From Desulfocicer sp963675955 (GTDB lineage: Bacteria > Desulfobacterota > Desulfobacteria > Desulfobacterales > Desulfobacteraceae), in NCBI GenBank assembly GCA_963675955.2, contig CAXXVR010000002.1, forward strand, positions 744,001 to 808,000: a DNA stretch of 64,000 nucleotides, read 5' to 3'. Shown here piece by piece: positions 43,662 through 51,469 of this stretch; the stretch's first letter is position 1, and every line of letters starts with the position of its first letter. A program made the translations under genes and the position numbers. The notes below the pieces were generated by a model. That model saw only the letters and a list, made by a program, of their open reading frames with translations, made no database searches and was not told the DNA's origin.

Positions 43662-43690
43662 TTGACAATTTTCTTTTTTTGCTTTAAAGT
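43662..43690 (+). promoter_or_regulatory. Promoter of tRNA-Gly
   Basis: TTGACA (43662-43667), a 17-nt T-rich spacer, TAAAGT (43685-43690), with the mature tRNA beginning 13 nt downstream. Good sigma-70-type match. Confidence 0.65.
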
Positions 43691-43702
43691 TGCACATTGT
43701 TA

Positions 43703-43778
43703 GCGGGCATAGCTCAGTTGGTAGAGTACAAGCTTCCCAAGCTTGGTGTCGCGAGTTCGAATCTCGTTGCCCGCTCCA
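43703..43778 (+). tRNA. tRNA-Gly (anticodon CCC)
   Basis: 76 nt including an encoded CCA. The 7-bp acceptor stem GCGGGCA/TGCCCGC is perfect; the D arm has AGCTCAGTTGGTAGAG; the anticodon stem CAAGC/GCTTG encloses the loop TTCCCAA giving CCC; the T arm has GTTCGAATC. It reads GGG codons. It has its own promoter and stands between pheT and the rimP-nusA operon. Confidence 0.96.
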
Positions 43779-43989
43779 TTTTTTTGAACACACCAATATT
43801 TTTTTGGATGTTCAGACGCCATGGGGTATGATCCTGCCTTCAGGTCGTAAAACTCCAGACTTTTATGCTTGAAATGGGACTGAGAATTATCCTTGTTCTT
43901 AATGGGTGTTTGCCTGTTTCAAGCCCGGTGTTCGTAACGGTAAAGACGTTTTATCTGACGTCATTTGCCGTTGAACAGGCATGAACGGT

Positions 43990-44008
43990 AATGCCTCTGG
44001 CATTTTTT
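43990..44008 (+). terminator. Small terminator downstream of tRNA-Gly
   Basis: AATGCC, loop TCT, GGCATT followed by TTTT. Short but well formed. Confidence 0.45.
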
Positions 44009-44111
44009 GTCCTCAATGAAGCAGAAATATCCATTGCAGAGCTTCCATCAATGGGAATTTGCGGTGGGTGGCTGATAAATCGTGTCGGCACGGATTTACA
44101 GGGTATCAGGG

Positions 44112-44137
44112 AACGGGCGTTAGCCCGTTTTTTTTTT
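44112..44137 (+). terminator. Terminator before the rimP-nusA operon
   Basis: AACGGGC (44112-44118), loop GTTA, GCCCGTT (44123-44129), then an unbroken run of T to 44137. Strong intrinsic terminator on the plus strand. Confidence 0.85.
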
Positions 44138-44256
44138 GGGATATGAGTGACGCATACTATCGTGGTGGCCAGAACAAAATTTGTCGGCTGCGACACACGG
44201 TTCCTTCCGTTCTGGAAGATTAATGATACACAGCTGTCTACCATGAAATTTGTTAA

Positions 44257-44790
44257 ATGAAAAAAATGGTGTCAGTGTGGAAAAAGGCGGATGATAAAGG
44301 TATGGTGACACAAAAACAGCAGGAAACACAATCGGTTGCCGGGAGGGTGGAAGCACTGCTGGACCCGTTGTGTACAGCAGAAAATATTGAGTTTGTGAGT
44401 CTTGAATTTCTGTCGGACAGGGGTGGGGCTATTTTGAGAGTATGCATTGATAAACCTGGTGGGGTGAATATCAGTGATTGTGCTCATATGAGTCGGCAGA
44501 TTGGGGATTTGATGGATGTGCATTTTGAAGAGATGGGCGCATATCGCCTTGAAGTATCTTCTCCTGGGCCCAAGAGAATTTTAAGAAAATCCACCGATTT
44601 TGATCGTTTTTCAGGCCATCGAATTAAGATAGAAGTCAAAGATCCGATTCAGGGCAGGCGGAAATTCACCGGTATTCTTAAAGGGATCTGTGATGATATT
44701 GTCACCATTGAGGTGAATCAGGAAGCGGTGGAGATTCGATATGAACAGATCGGCAAGGCAAGACTGGCTGGTTCACACGGGGAGTCATGA
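44257..44790 (+). CDS. rimP: Ribosome maturation factor RimP
   Basis: 177 aa. RimP motifs: EALLDPLCTAENIEFVSLEFLSDRGGAILRVCIDKPGGVNISDC and YRLEVSSPGPKRILRKSTDFDRFSGHRIKI. It assists 30S maturation. The start is uncertain: ATG 44257 is used; ATG 44302 (MVTQKQQ) is nearer to the usual N-terminus, but its ribosome site would be too close. It overlaps nusA by 4 nt. Confidence 0.92.
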   Translation: MKKMVSVWKKADDKGMVTQKQQETQSVAGRVEALLDPLCTAENIEFVSLEFLSDRGGAILRVCIDKPGGVNISDCAHMSRQIGDLMDVHFEEMGAYRLEVSSPGPKRILRKSTDFDRFSGHRIKIEVKDPIQGRRKFTGILKGICDDIVTIEVNQEAVEIRYEQIGKARLAGSHGES

Positions 44791-46142
44791 TGTTAATTAC
44801 AGATATTAAGCGGGTCATAGATCAGGTTAGCCGGGAAAAGGGAATCAGCAGGGAGGTACTTGTTGTTACTCTGAAAGAAGCCATTGAATCTGCTGCCAGA
44901 AAGAAACTGGGGCCGCGGGCGGATGTTGAGGTTCATTATGATGATAAAACCGGTGAAGTCGATGTTTTCCAATTTAAAGAAGTTGTTGAAAATGTTCAGG
45001 ATCCCGATATTGAATTGACCTATGAAGAGGGTCTTGGCTATGATGCGGAATGTGAAGTCGGGGACAGCCTGGGAATCAAGGTGGATACATCTTCTTTTGG
45101 GCGTATTGCGGCCCAGTCGGCAAAGCAGGTCATCATTCAGAAGATGAAAGAAGCCGAAAAAAGTGCGGTTTATGAGAACTTTATCCACAAAAAGGGTGAA
45201 ATTATAAATGGTATTGTCCAGCGGGTGGATCGGGGCAATATTATTGTAAATCTTGGTCAGGCCGAGGCCATATTGACATCCCGGGAACAGATTCCCCGGG
45301 AAATGTATCGGCGGGGGGATCGTATCCGAGCCTATGTGCTGGATGTCCTCGAAGATGCCAGGGGTTCCCAGATCCTTTTGTCCAGGACCCATCCGGAATT
45401 TCTGGTGAAATTGTTTGCCACTGAGGTACCGGAGATCGCTGAGTCCATTGTGACCATACGGGGTGCGGCCAGAGAGGCCGGCGTCCGTTCGAAGATTGCT
45501 GTGAGTTCCACGGATTCCGATGTGGATCCAGTGGGTGCCTGCGTAGGTATGAAGGGTAACCGTGTCCAGAGCATTGTTCAGGAACTCCGGGGGGAGAAAA
45601 TTGACATTGTTCAATGGAATCCCGATGTGGCCAAATTTGTGTGTAACGCTCTGGCTCCTGCTGAAGTTGCACGGGTTATCATCGATGAAGATAACAAGAA
45701 CATGGAGATTATCGTTGTTGATGATTATCTTTCCATTGCCATTGGGAAAAACGGTCAGAATGTCCGTCTTGCCTGCCGTCTTACCGGCTGGCACCTTGAA
45801 GTGATGAGCGAAGATGAGTACAGCCGCAGCCTTAAAAAGGGATATGATTCATTAATGGATATCCCCCATGTCACACTGTCCATGGCGGAGGCATTGTATA
45901 AAAATGGGTTCTGCTCATCTGCAGATGTTGCATCTGCCGGAAAAGAAATCCTTGTTCCTATTCTTGATATACCAGAAGCAGACGTAATACAGCTGATTGA
46001 AGATGCAAAGATAATTGCTTCTGGAGGAAAAGTGGTGCCCGTTGAGATCCCTTCTCCGGATGACATTGAGCAGGAGATTTTGGAAAATGATGATGAAGTT
46101 CCTGTTTCCGAATCAATCGATGAAGCAGATGACGTAGAATAA
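44787..46142 (+). CDS. nusA: Transcription termination/antitermination factor NusA
   Basis: 451 aa. NusA N-terminal domain (DIKRVIDQVSREKGISREVLVVTLKEAIESAARK), S1 domain (EIINGIVQRVDRGNIIVNLGQAEAIL), KH1 (DPVGACVGMKGNRVQSIVQELRGEKIDIV), KH2 (IAIGKNGQNVRLACRLTGW), and an acidic C-terminus with one helix-hairpin-helix region. Shorter than the E. coli protein because it lacks the second acidic repeat. Binds RNA polymerase. Starts with ATGATG overlapping the rimP stop. Confidence 0.96.
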   Translation: MMLITDIKRVIDQVSREKGISREVLVVTLKEAIESAARKKLGPRADVEVHYDDKTGEVDVFQFKEVVENVQDPDIELTYEEGLGYDAECEVGDSLGIKVDTSSFGRIAAQSAKQVIIQKMKEAEKSAVYENFIHKKGEIINGIVQRVDRGNIIVNLGQAEAILTSREQIPREMYRRGDRIRAYVLDVLEDARGSQILLSRTHPEFLVKLFATEVPEIAESIVTIRGAAREAGVRSKIAVSSTDSDVDPVGACVGMKGNRVQSIVQELRGEKIDIVQWNPDVAKFVCNALAPAEVARVIIDEDNKNMEIIVVDDYLSIAIGKNGQNVRLACRLTGWHLEVMSEDEYSRSLKKGYDSLMDIPHVTLSMAEALYKNGFCSSADVASAGKEILVPILDIPEADVIQLIEDAKIIASGGKVVPVEIPSPDDIEQEILENDDEVPVSESIDEADDVE

Positions 46143-46295
46143 CTCAACTTTCCCGGTTGATATAAACGGGGTCAGGTCAGGCTTGTATTATGGCAGTTTT
46201 TTTCGGCAGCACATGCTCACCGCTAAAAAGGATCATAATACAAGCCTGACCCCGCGGGCTCAACCTTTTGCAGGCTTAAATCTGGAAAGTTGAGT
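46142..46295. repeat. Nested inverted repeat between nusA and infB (family A, copy 4)
   Basis: Inner arms GGTCAGGCTTGTATTATG (46175-46192) and CATAATACAAGCCTGACC (46234-46251) match over 18 bp; outer arms ACTCAACTTTCC (46142-46153) and GGAAAGTTGAGT (46284-46295) match over 12 bp. The whole nusA-infB spacer is thus one nested palindrome. It lies inside an essential operon, so it must be read through by RNA polymerase. Confidence 0.75.
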
Positions 46296-46345
46296 AAAAT
46301 AAGCCTTATAAACAGAATAAAAAGAGAGAATACTTGGGGGAACGG

Positions 46346-49300
46346 ATGGCAAAAATCAGGGTATATGAGCTGGCCAAAAAGCTTAATTTGACGAACAGAG
46401 CCCTCCTTACAAAGCTGAAGGCGTTGGATATTGAAGTGAAAAGCCATATGAGTTCTCTGGAAGATGAGGACGTCAGCAAAGTTAAGGCAAGCATGTTCGG
46501 TCAAAAGAACAAACGGGCAGAGACCAGGGTGAAACCTTCTGTTATTCGAAGACGCAAACCCATGAAAAAAGAGACACCGGCGGCTGTTAAAGGAAAAGGC
46601 ACCGACGATTCCGAAGCTGATAAAAGTGCTTTGAAATCAAATTCGGCTTCTTCCGAAGCCATTTCACAACCGGCATCCGATCGGGTACAGCAAAAAACTG
46701 CCACCTCCGGGGACACAGGTTCCCGGAAAGACGCGGCCCTTAATTCAGGTGTGTCTGCGGATGCCCATGGGGCTGAAAAGTCACCTTCCCTTTCCCCTGA
46801 AGTCCAGGCAGAAGAAAGATTAACAAAATCTTCTGCTGAAGCAGAAAATGGAAATGCTGCAGGCCCCTCATCAAAGAAAAGCGATTCCCCGGGCTCTAAA
46901 AACTCCAGACCCAAGAAGAGATCCACCCCTGCCAGAGTCATTTCTGTTCCTGCGAAACCAGCTGAAGTCGTTGCCAAAGAGGTAAATGAACCACAGTCCC
47001 CGGCTGTGGATACCGCTGAAGATACGCCGGCACCCCCGGTTCCCGAGGTTTCTGAAGTGGTGAAACCTGAGCCTGGACCATCTGCTCCTGATGATACGGT
47101 TAAAACCGTCAAGAAGGATCAGCTTCCGGTGGAGGAAACAACCTTAGCTGATAAAGAAAAAACGTCCACGATGGATAATACCAAAGAGGAGGGCGATGCC
47201 CTGGATATAGTTGACGCCGACAATGATTCTGAGACTGAAGACAATAACGATACTTCTGATGCCGGTGAGAAGAAACGCCGTCGAAAAAAGAAAATAAAAA
47301 AATCTGAACCGGCAAAAATTATTAAACTTGCCGTACCTCCTGTCATTAGACCTGCTCGAAAAAAGGAGGCAACCAAGACGGTGGCAGCGGATGCCCCAAG
47401 GCATCGAAAAAGGATAAACAAGCCTTCGGATACAAGGACTTTCGAATCCAATCCCAATGCCAGGAGCGTTACATCACGTGTGGATCCCGGTGGAATGCCC
47501 GTGGGAGGAGATGTCTCGGGTAAGACCAGACCCAAAAAGGACAAACGCAAAAAATGGAATCAGACCGATGGCCCGGGAGGAAATGCACCCAAGGTAAATC
47601 CCCGTAAAAAAAGATCTGTGGTTGAAGGAAAAGATCTTTACGATGGTGGTCGTGGTGGAAAGAAAGGTCGAAGGAAAGATGCCCGGAAACAGCGGGTAAA
47701 AGCCCAGAAAACTCAGATTACCATCCCCAAGGCCATTAAACGCCGGGTTAAGATTGATGACACCATTGAGCTTTCAGAACTTGCCAAACGTATGGGGATC
47801 AAAGCCAATGAGATGATCGTCAAGCTCATGGGAATGGGTGTTATGGCAACGGTGAACCAGACCATTGACTATGATACCGCAGCCCTGGTGGCCGCAGAGT
47901 TTGATTATGAGGTTGAAAGAGCATCCTTTGAAGAGGATCTGCTCATGGATCTTCATGTGGATGAAAATCCCGATGATCTCATCAGCCGCTCGCCGGTGGT
48001 GACCATTATGGGTCATGTGGATCATGGTAAAACCTCATTGCTGGATGTCATCCGGAAATCCAAAATTACCACCGGTGAGGCAGGTGGTATTACCCAGCAT
48101 ATCGGTGCTTACAGTGTGGAGACCCCCAAGGGGGTGATTACCTTTCTTGATACTCCGGGCCATGCGGCTTTTACGGCCATGCGATCCAGGGGTGCCCAGG
48201 TGACGGACCTTGTGGTACTTGTGGTGGCGGCCGATGATGGGGTTATGCCCCAGACCATAGAGGCCATCAATCACTCCAAAGCAGCCAAGGTTCCTGTGAT
48301 TGTGGCCGTAAATAAGATGGATAAGCCCGATGCCGACCCCGACCGGGTCATGCGTGAATTATCGGAGCACGGCCTGGTATCTGAGGACTGGGGTGGGGAT
48401 GTTATTTTTGCCAAGGTGTCTGCCAAGGCGGAAACCGGCATTGATGAACTCCTTGAAATGATACTTCTTCAGGCTGAAGTCCTTGAGCTTAAAGCTAATC
48501 CCACCCGACCAGCCATGGGCCATGTGGTGGAGGCACGGCTGGATGCCGGTAGAGGACCTGTGGCCACAGTGCTGGTGGAACAGGGAACCCTGATGGCGGG
48601 TGCTCCCCTGGTGTGTGGTCTGCATTCTGGAAAAATTCGTACCATGATTGGAGATGTGGGCCAGACTGTCACCGAGGCAGGTCCGAGTACCCCGGTGGAA
48701 ATTGTGGGATTAAGTGGTGTACCCGAGGCCGGGGATGAATTTATCGCCCTTTCATCTGAAAAGGATGCCAAACAGATCAGTGAACACCGCATGCAAAAAG
48801 AACGTGCCAAAGAACTTGCCAAGAAAAGTCGGGCTAACCTTGAAAAACTGTTTGCCAACATGGGTGCCGATGAGATTCGAGAACTCAAACTCATTATCAA
48901 GGCGGATGTTCATGGTTCCCTTGAAGCCCTGAATGATTCGGTGATGAAATTGACCCAGGAAGAGGTGGATATAAAGATTGTCCATTCTGGTACCGGTGCC
49001 ATTAACGAGTCTGATGTTTCCCTTGCAGCGGTTTCCGATGCCATAATCATTGGATTTAATGTGCGACCCACCCCTAAGGTGAGAGATCTTGCCAAAGAAG
49101 AGAACATTGATATGCGCTTTTATGACATTATTTATAATGTCATAAATGATATCAAGGCAGCTCTCACCGGTTTGATGCCTTCCACATTCCATGAGAATAT
49201 CCTGGGACGTGCCGAGGTCAGAGAAACCTTTGTCATTCCCAATAAGGGCACAGTGGCCGGTTCCTTTGTGCTTGAAGGAAAGATTACAAGGGGGGATAAG

Positions 49301-49501
49301 ATCCGCCTGTTGCGCGATGGAGTGGTTAAGTGTAAATCCACAGTGGCTTCCCTGCGGCGCTTTAAAGATGATGTTAAAGAGGTTGCCCAGGGCTATGAGT
49401 GCGGTATTGGCCTTGATAAATACAATGATGTCAAAATGGGCGATATTTTTGAGTGTTACGAGATCGAAGAACGAAAAGCCACGCTGGAGCAGATAAAATA
49501 A
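46346..49501 (+). CDS. infB: Translation initiation factor IF-2
   Basis: 1051 aa from ATG 46346 (MAKIRVYELAKKLNLTNR), site TTGGGGGAAC. After the N-terminal IF2N domain comes a linker of roughly 400 residues, first acidic/Ala-Pro-Ser rich, then strongly basic, followed by a second IF2N domain (IKRRVKIDDTIELSELAKRMG) and the GTPase: G1 GHVDHGKT near residue 556, DTPGHAAF, NKMDKPDADPDR. Domains II-IV are intact to the C-terminus. Directs fMet-tRNA to the 30S subunit. Confidence 0.97.
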   Translation: MAKIRVYELAKKLNLTNRALLTKLKALDIEVKSHMSSLEDEDVSKVKASMFGQKNKRAETRVKPSVIRRRKPMKKETPAAVKGKGTDDSEADKSALKSNSASSEAISQPASDRVQQKTATSGDTGSRKDAALNSGVSADAHGAEKSPSLSPEVQAEERLTKSSAEAENGNAAGPSSKKSDSPGSKNSRPKKRSTPARVISVPAKPAEVVAKEVNEPQSPAVDTAEDTPAPPVPEVSEVVKPEPGPSAPDDTVKTVKKDQLPVEETTLADKEKTSTMDNTKEEGDALDIVDADNDSETEDNNDTSDAGEKKRRRKKKIKKSEPAKIIKLAVPPVIRPARKKEATKTVAADAPRHRKRINKPSDTRTFESNPNARSVTSRVDPGGMPVGGDVSGKTRPKKDKRKKWNQTDGPGGNAPKVNPRKKRSVVEGKDLYDGGRGGKKGRRKDARKQRVKAQKTQITIPKAIKRRVKIDDTIELSELAKRMGIKANEMIVKLMGMGVMATVNQTIDYDTAALVAAEFDYEVERASFEEDLLMDLHVDENPDDLISRSPVVTIMGHVDHGKTSLLDVIRKSKITTGEAGGITQHIGAYSVETPKGVITFLDTPGHAAFTAMRSRGAQVTDLVVLVVAADDGVMPQTIEAINHSKAAKVPVIVAVNKMDKPDADPDRVMRELSEHGLVSEDWGGDVIFAKVSAKAETGIDELLEMILLQAEVLELKANPTRPAMGHVVEARLDAGRGPVATVLVEQGTLMAGAPLVCGLHSGKIRTMIGDVGQTVTEAGPSTPVEIVGLSGVPEAGDEFIALSSEKDAKQISEHRMQKERAKELAKKSRANLEKLFANMGADEIRELKLIIKADVHGSLEALNDSVMKLTQEEVDIKIVHSGTGAINESDVSLAAVSDAIIIGFNVRPTPKVRDLAKEENIDMRFYDIIYNVINDIKAALTGLMPSTFHENILGRAEVRETFVIPNKGTVAGSFVLEGKITRGDKIRLLRDGVVKCKSTVASLRRFKDDVKEVAQGYECGIGLDKYNDVKMGDIFECYEIEERKATLEQIK

Positions 49502-49870
49502 ATGAAACCATATCCAAGGGCGGATCGGGTGGGGGTGCAGATTCAGTCATCCCTCACCGAGCTTATGATCAAAAAAATACAGGATCCACGGATTGAGATG
49601 GCCACCATCAGTGGAGTTAAGCTGACGCCGGATCTACGGATTGCCTATGTTTACTTCTCTGTTTTCGGGGATGAAAAACGAGTCCAGGAGGCCCTGGAAG
49701 GATTTAAAAGTTCCTGTGGATTTATCAAAAAAAGCCTTGCGCCCAAGCTTGGCCTGCGCTACATGCCTGATTTGAAATTCATCCATGACGCCTCCTTTGA
49801 TCGGGGCAGTCGCATTGACATTCTACTCAAGGAAAGTCTTTCTGGTGATGCCTTAAAGGATGACCATTGA
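49502..49870 (+). CDS. rbfA: Ribosome-binding factor A
   Basis: 122 aa, starting immediately after the infB stop. KH-like fold with RADRVGVQIQSSLTELMIKKIQDPRI and the conserved LRYMPDLKFIHDASFDRGSRI. A 16S rRNA maturation and cold-adaptation factor. The usual infB-rbfA-truB order. Confidence 0.95.
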   Translation: MKPYPRADRVGVQIQSSLTELMIKKIQDPRIEMATISGVKLTPDLRIAYVYFSVFGDEKRVQEALEGFKSSCGFIKKSLAPKLGLRYMPDLKFIHDASFDRGSRIDILLKESLSGDALKDDH

Positions 49871-50793
49871 CCCCAGTGATGGACGGTATTATTGCCGTGA
49901 ATAAGCCTGCTGGCATGTCTTCGGCCCGGGTGGTTGCCCGCTTGAAAAAACGATCCGGGGTGAACAAAATAGGACACACCGGTACCCTGGATCCCTTTGC
50001 CACCGGCGTGATATTGTGTGGCATAAACAAGGGCACCCGGCTTTCACGCTTCCTTTTGGGTGGAGAAAAATCTTACCGGGCCGGGGTCTGTCTTGGTGTG
50101 GAAACTGACACCCTTGATACCGAGGGTGAAATTACGGCATCGGTGGAAGATGTTGTTGTGAATGGCATCTCCAGAACTCGACTGGCAGAGGTGGTGGCAC
50201 GGTTTAAGGGGCCTCAAAAACAGATCCCCCCGATTTATTCTGCATTAAAACACCAGGGTGTTCCCCTTTACCGCCTGGCCCGTCAGGGCAGGCCCGTTGA
50301 AAAGCCAGCCAGGGAAATTGAAATATATAATATTGATATCACAGCCGTGGAGCTGCCCATGGTTGAAATCAACGTCCATTGTTCTTCCGGAACTTATATT
50401 CGGAGCCTGGCAAGGGATATCGGTGTCCAGCTTGGTTGCGGCGCTCATCTGGCAAGTTTGTGTCGGACATCTTGTTGTGGAATACCCCTTGATAAAACCA
50501 TTTCTCTTTCCAGCCTTGAACAGATGGATGATAACGCCTTTAATCAACATATAATTCCCATGGCCCAAGCCGTTTCCGGTTTGCCCGGTATTCCTGCCGA
50601 TGAACCCATGTTGAAAAAAATTGGTTTTGGCCAACCTTTGGGAGATTTACTTCCCGGGCCATCTTTCTGGGCACATGCCGCAGGTGAGGATAATTTTCTT
50701 CGAATACTTGATTCCAAAGGGCGTCTTGCCGCCATTGTCGCGTATGATGTCAGTGCTCAGACATATAATTATTGTTGTGTTTTTATGGATTAA
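49867..50793 (+). CDS. truB: tRNA pseudouridine(55) synthase TruB
   Basis: 308 aa if begun at TTG 49867, which overlaps the rbfA stop and has AAGGA 6 nt upstream; ATG 49879 (MDGIIAVNKPAGMSS) gives the more usual N-terminus but is 18 nt from that site. The catalytic Asp lies in GHTGTLDPFATGV. It has the TruB core and a C-terminal PUA-like region. Modifies U55 of tRNA. Confidence 0.94.
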   Translation: MTPVMDGIIAVNKPAGMSSARVVARLKKRSGVNKIGHTGTLDPFATGVILCGINKGTRLSRFLLGGEKSYRAGVCLGVETDTLDTEGEITASVEDVVVNGISRTRLAEVVARFKGPQKQIPPIYSALKHQGVPLYRLARQGRPVEKPAREIEIYNIDITAVELPMVEINVHCSSGTYIRSLARDIGVQLGCGAHLASLCRTSCCGIPLDKTISLSSLEQMDDNAFNQHIIPMAQAVSGLPGIPADEPMLKKIGFGQPLGDLLPGPSFWAHAAGEDNFLRILDSKGRLAAIVAYDVSAQTYNYCCVFMD

Positions 50794-50979
50794 TCGATAG
50801 TATAAACTGTTTTTGTTCCGGAAACATATGACCGGAGACAAATGCAATGGCAGGGGTATTCCAGCGATGTCCGTTTATCTGTTTTTCTGAATGGAATATT
50901 GGATAACAGAAAACCAACAAAGGACCATGTGTTGGGTTGAATGCCCCGTATTAATTTATTCCAGATAAGGAGTATTACC

Positions 50980-51249
50980 GTGGTTTTACTGGCAGAGAAC
51001 AAAGAAGAAATGATTGCAGGCTTTAAGCTCCATGATTCCGATACCGGTTCACCGGAGGTGCAGGTGGCACTTTTGACCCACCGTATCAGTTACCTTACGG
51101 AGCATCTTAAAATACACAAAAAAGATCATCATTCAAGAAGGGGTCTCTTGATTCTGGTTGGTCGCAGACGTCGTCTTCTGGACTATGTTAAGAAAAAAAA
51201 TGTTGAAAGATATAGAAGCCTCATTGAAAGACTGGGTCTGAGAAGATAA
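50980..51249 (+). CDS. rpsO: 30S ribosomal protein S15
   Basis: 89 aa from GTG 50980 with AAGGAG 7 nt upstream, exactly the standard S15 length; an upstream ATG frame has no site. HDSDTGSPEVQVALLTHRI, KDHHSRRGLL and GRRRRLLDYVKKKN are diagnostic. Central 30S platform protein, coupled with pnp as in many bacteria. Confidence 0.96.
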   Translation: MVLLAENKEEMIAGFKLHDSDTGSPEVQVALLTHRISYLTEHLKIHKKDHHSRRGLLILVGRRRRLLDYVKKKNVERYRSLIERLGLRR

Positions 51250-51296
51250 AAAAACAAGGGATCATTTTTGTAAAACAGGTCCCTGAAGAACAAAAC

Positions 51297-51323
51297 GCCG
51301 GCACCTGATATCCAGGTGTTGGC
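51297..51323 (+). promoter_or_regulatory. Hairpin in the rpsO-pnp spacer
   Basis: GCCGGCACCTG (51297-51307) pairs with CAGGTGTTGGC (51313-51323), 11 bp with one wobble, loop ATATC. Not followed by a T run. Probably the 3' end of rpsO mRNA or part of the pnp leader. Confidence 0.5.
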
Positions 51324-51338
51324 ATGATTTATATTAAC

Positions 51339-51450
51339 GGGCGGTAATTCTTTGGCAGATGCCTGAATAAGTTCGCACATGCACTATACAGGGCTTCCTG
51401 ATGGTGGATGTGCGGGTTTATTCTGTATAAAGATGCTTTTAGAACCGCCC
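51339..51450 (+). promoter_or_regulatory. Structured leader of pnp
   Basis: GGGCGGT (51339-51345) pairs with ACCGCCC (51444-51450), enclosing a 16-bp stem GAATAAGTTCGCACAT (51365-51380) / ATGTGCGGGTTTATTC (51408-51423) with three G-U pairs. The structure ends 20 nt before the pnp ATG and a T6 run follows. In E. coli a pnp leader stem is cut by RNase III and then lets PNPase repress itself; this element is well placed for the same role, though its sequence was not compared. Confidence 0.55.
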
Positions 51451-51469
51451 TTTTTTACAGGAGTAATTT

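Larger units (their letters stand above)
43779..44256. other. Gap after tRNA-Gly with two terminators
   Basis: 478 bases. Holds two hairpin-T terminators (43990-44008, 44112-44137) and probably the rimP operon promoter further right. Frames here overlap these elements and look spurious. Confidence 0.55.

Noticed and set aside
43690..43872. 60-aa frame over the tRNA-Gly gene
   Set aside because: It is a translation of the tRNA and its flank.
44793..45794. 333-aa minus-strand frame inside nusA
   Set aside because: Antisense shadow of a certain gene; no recognisable domain.
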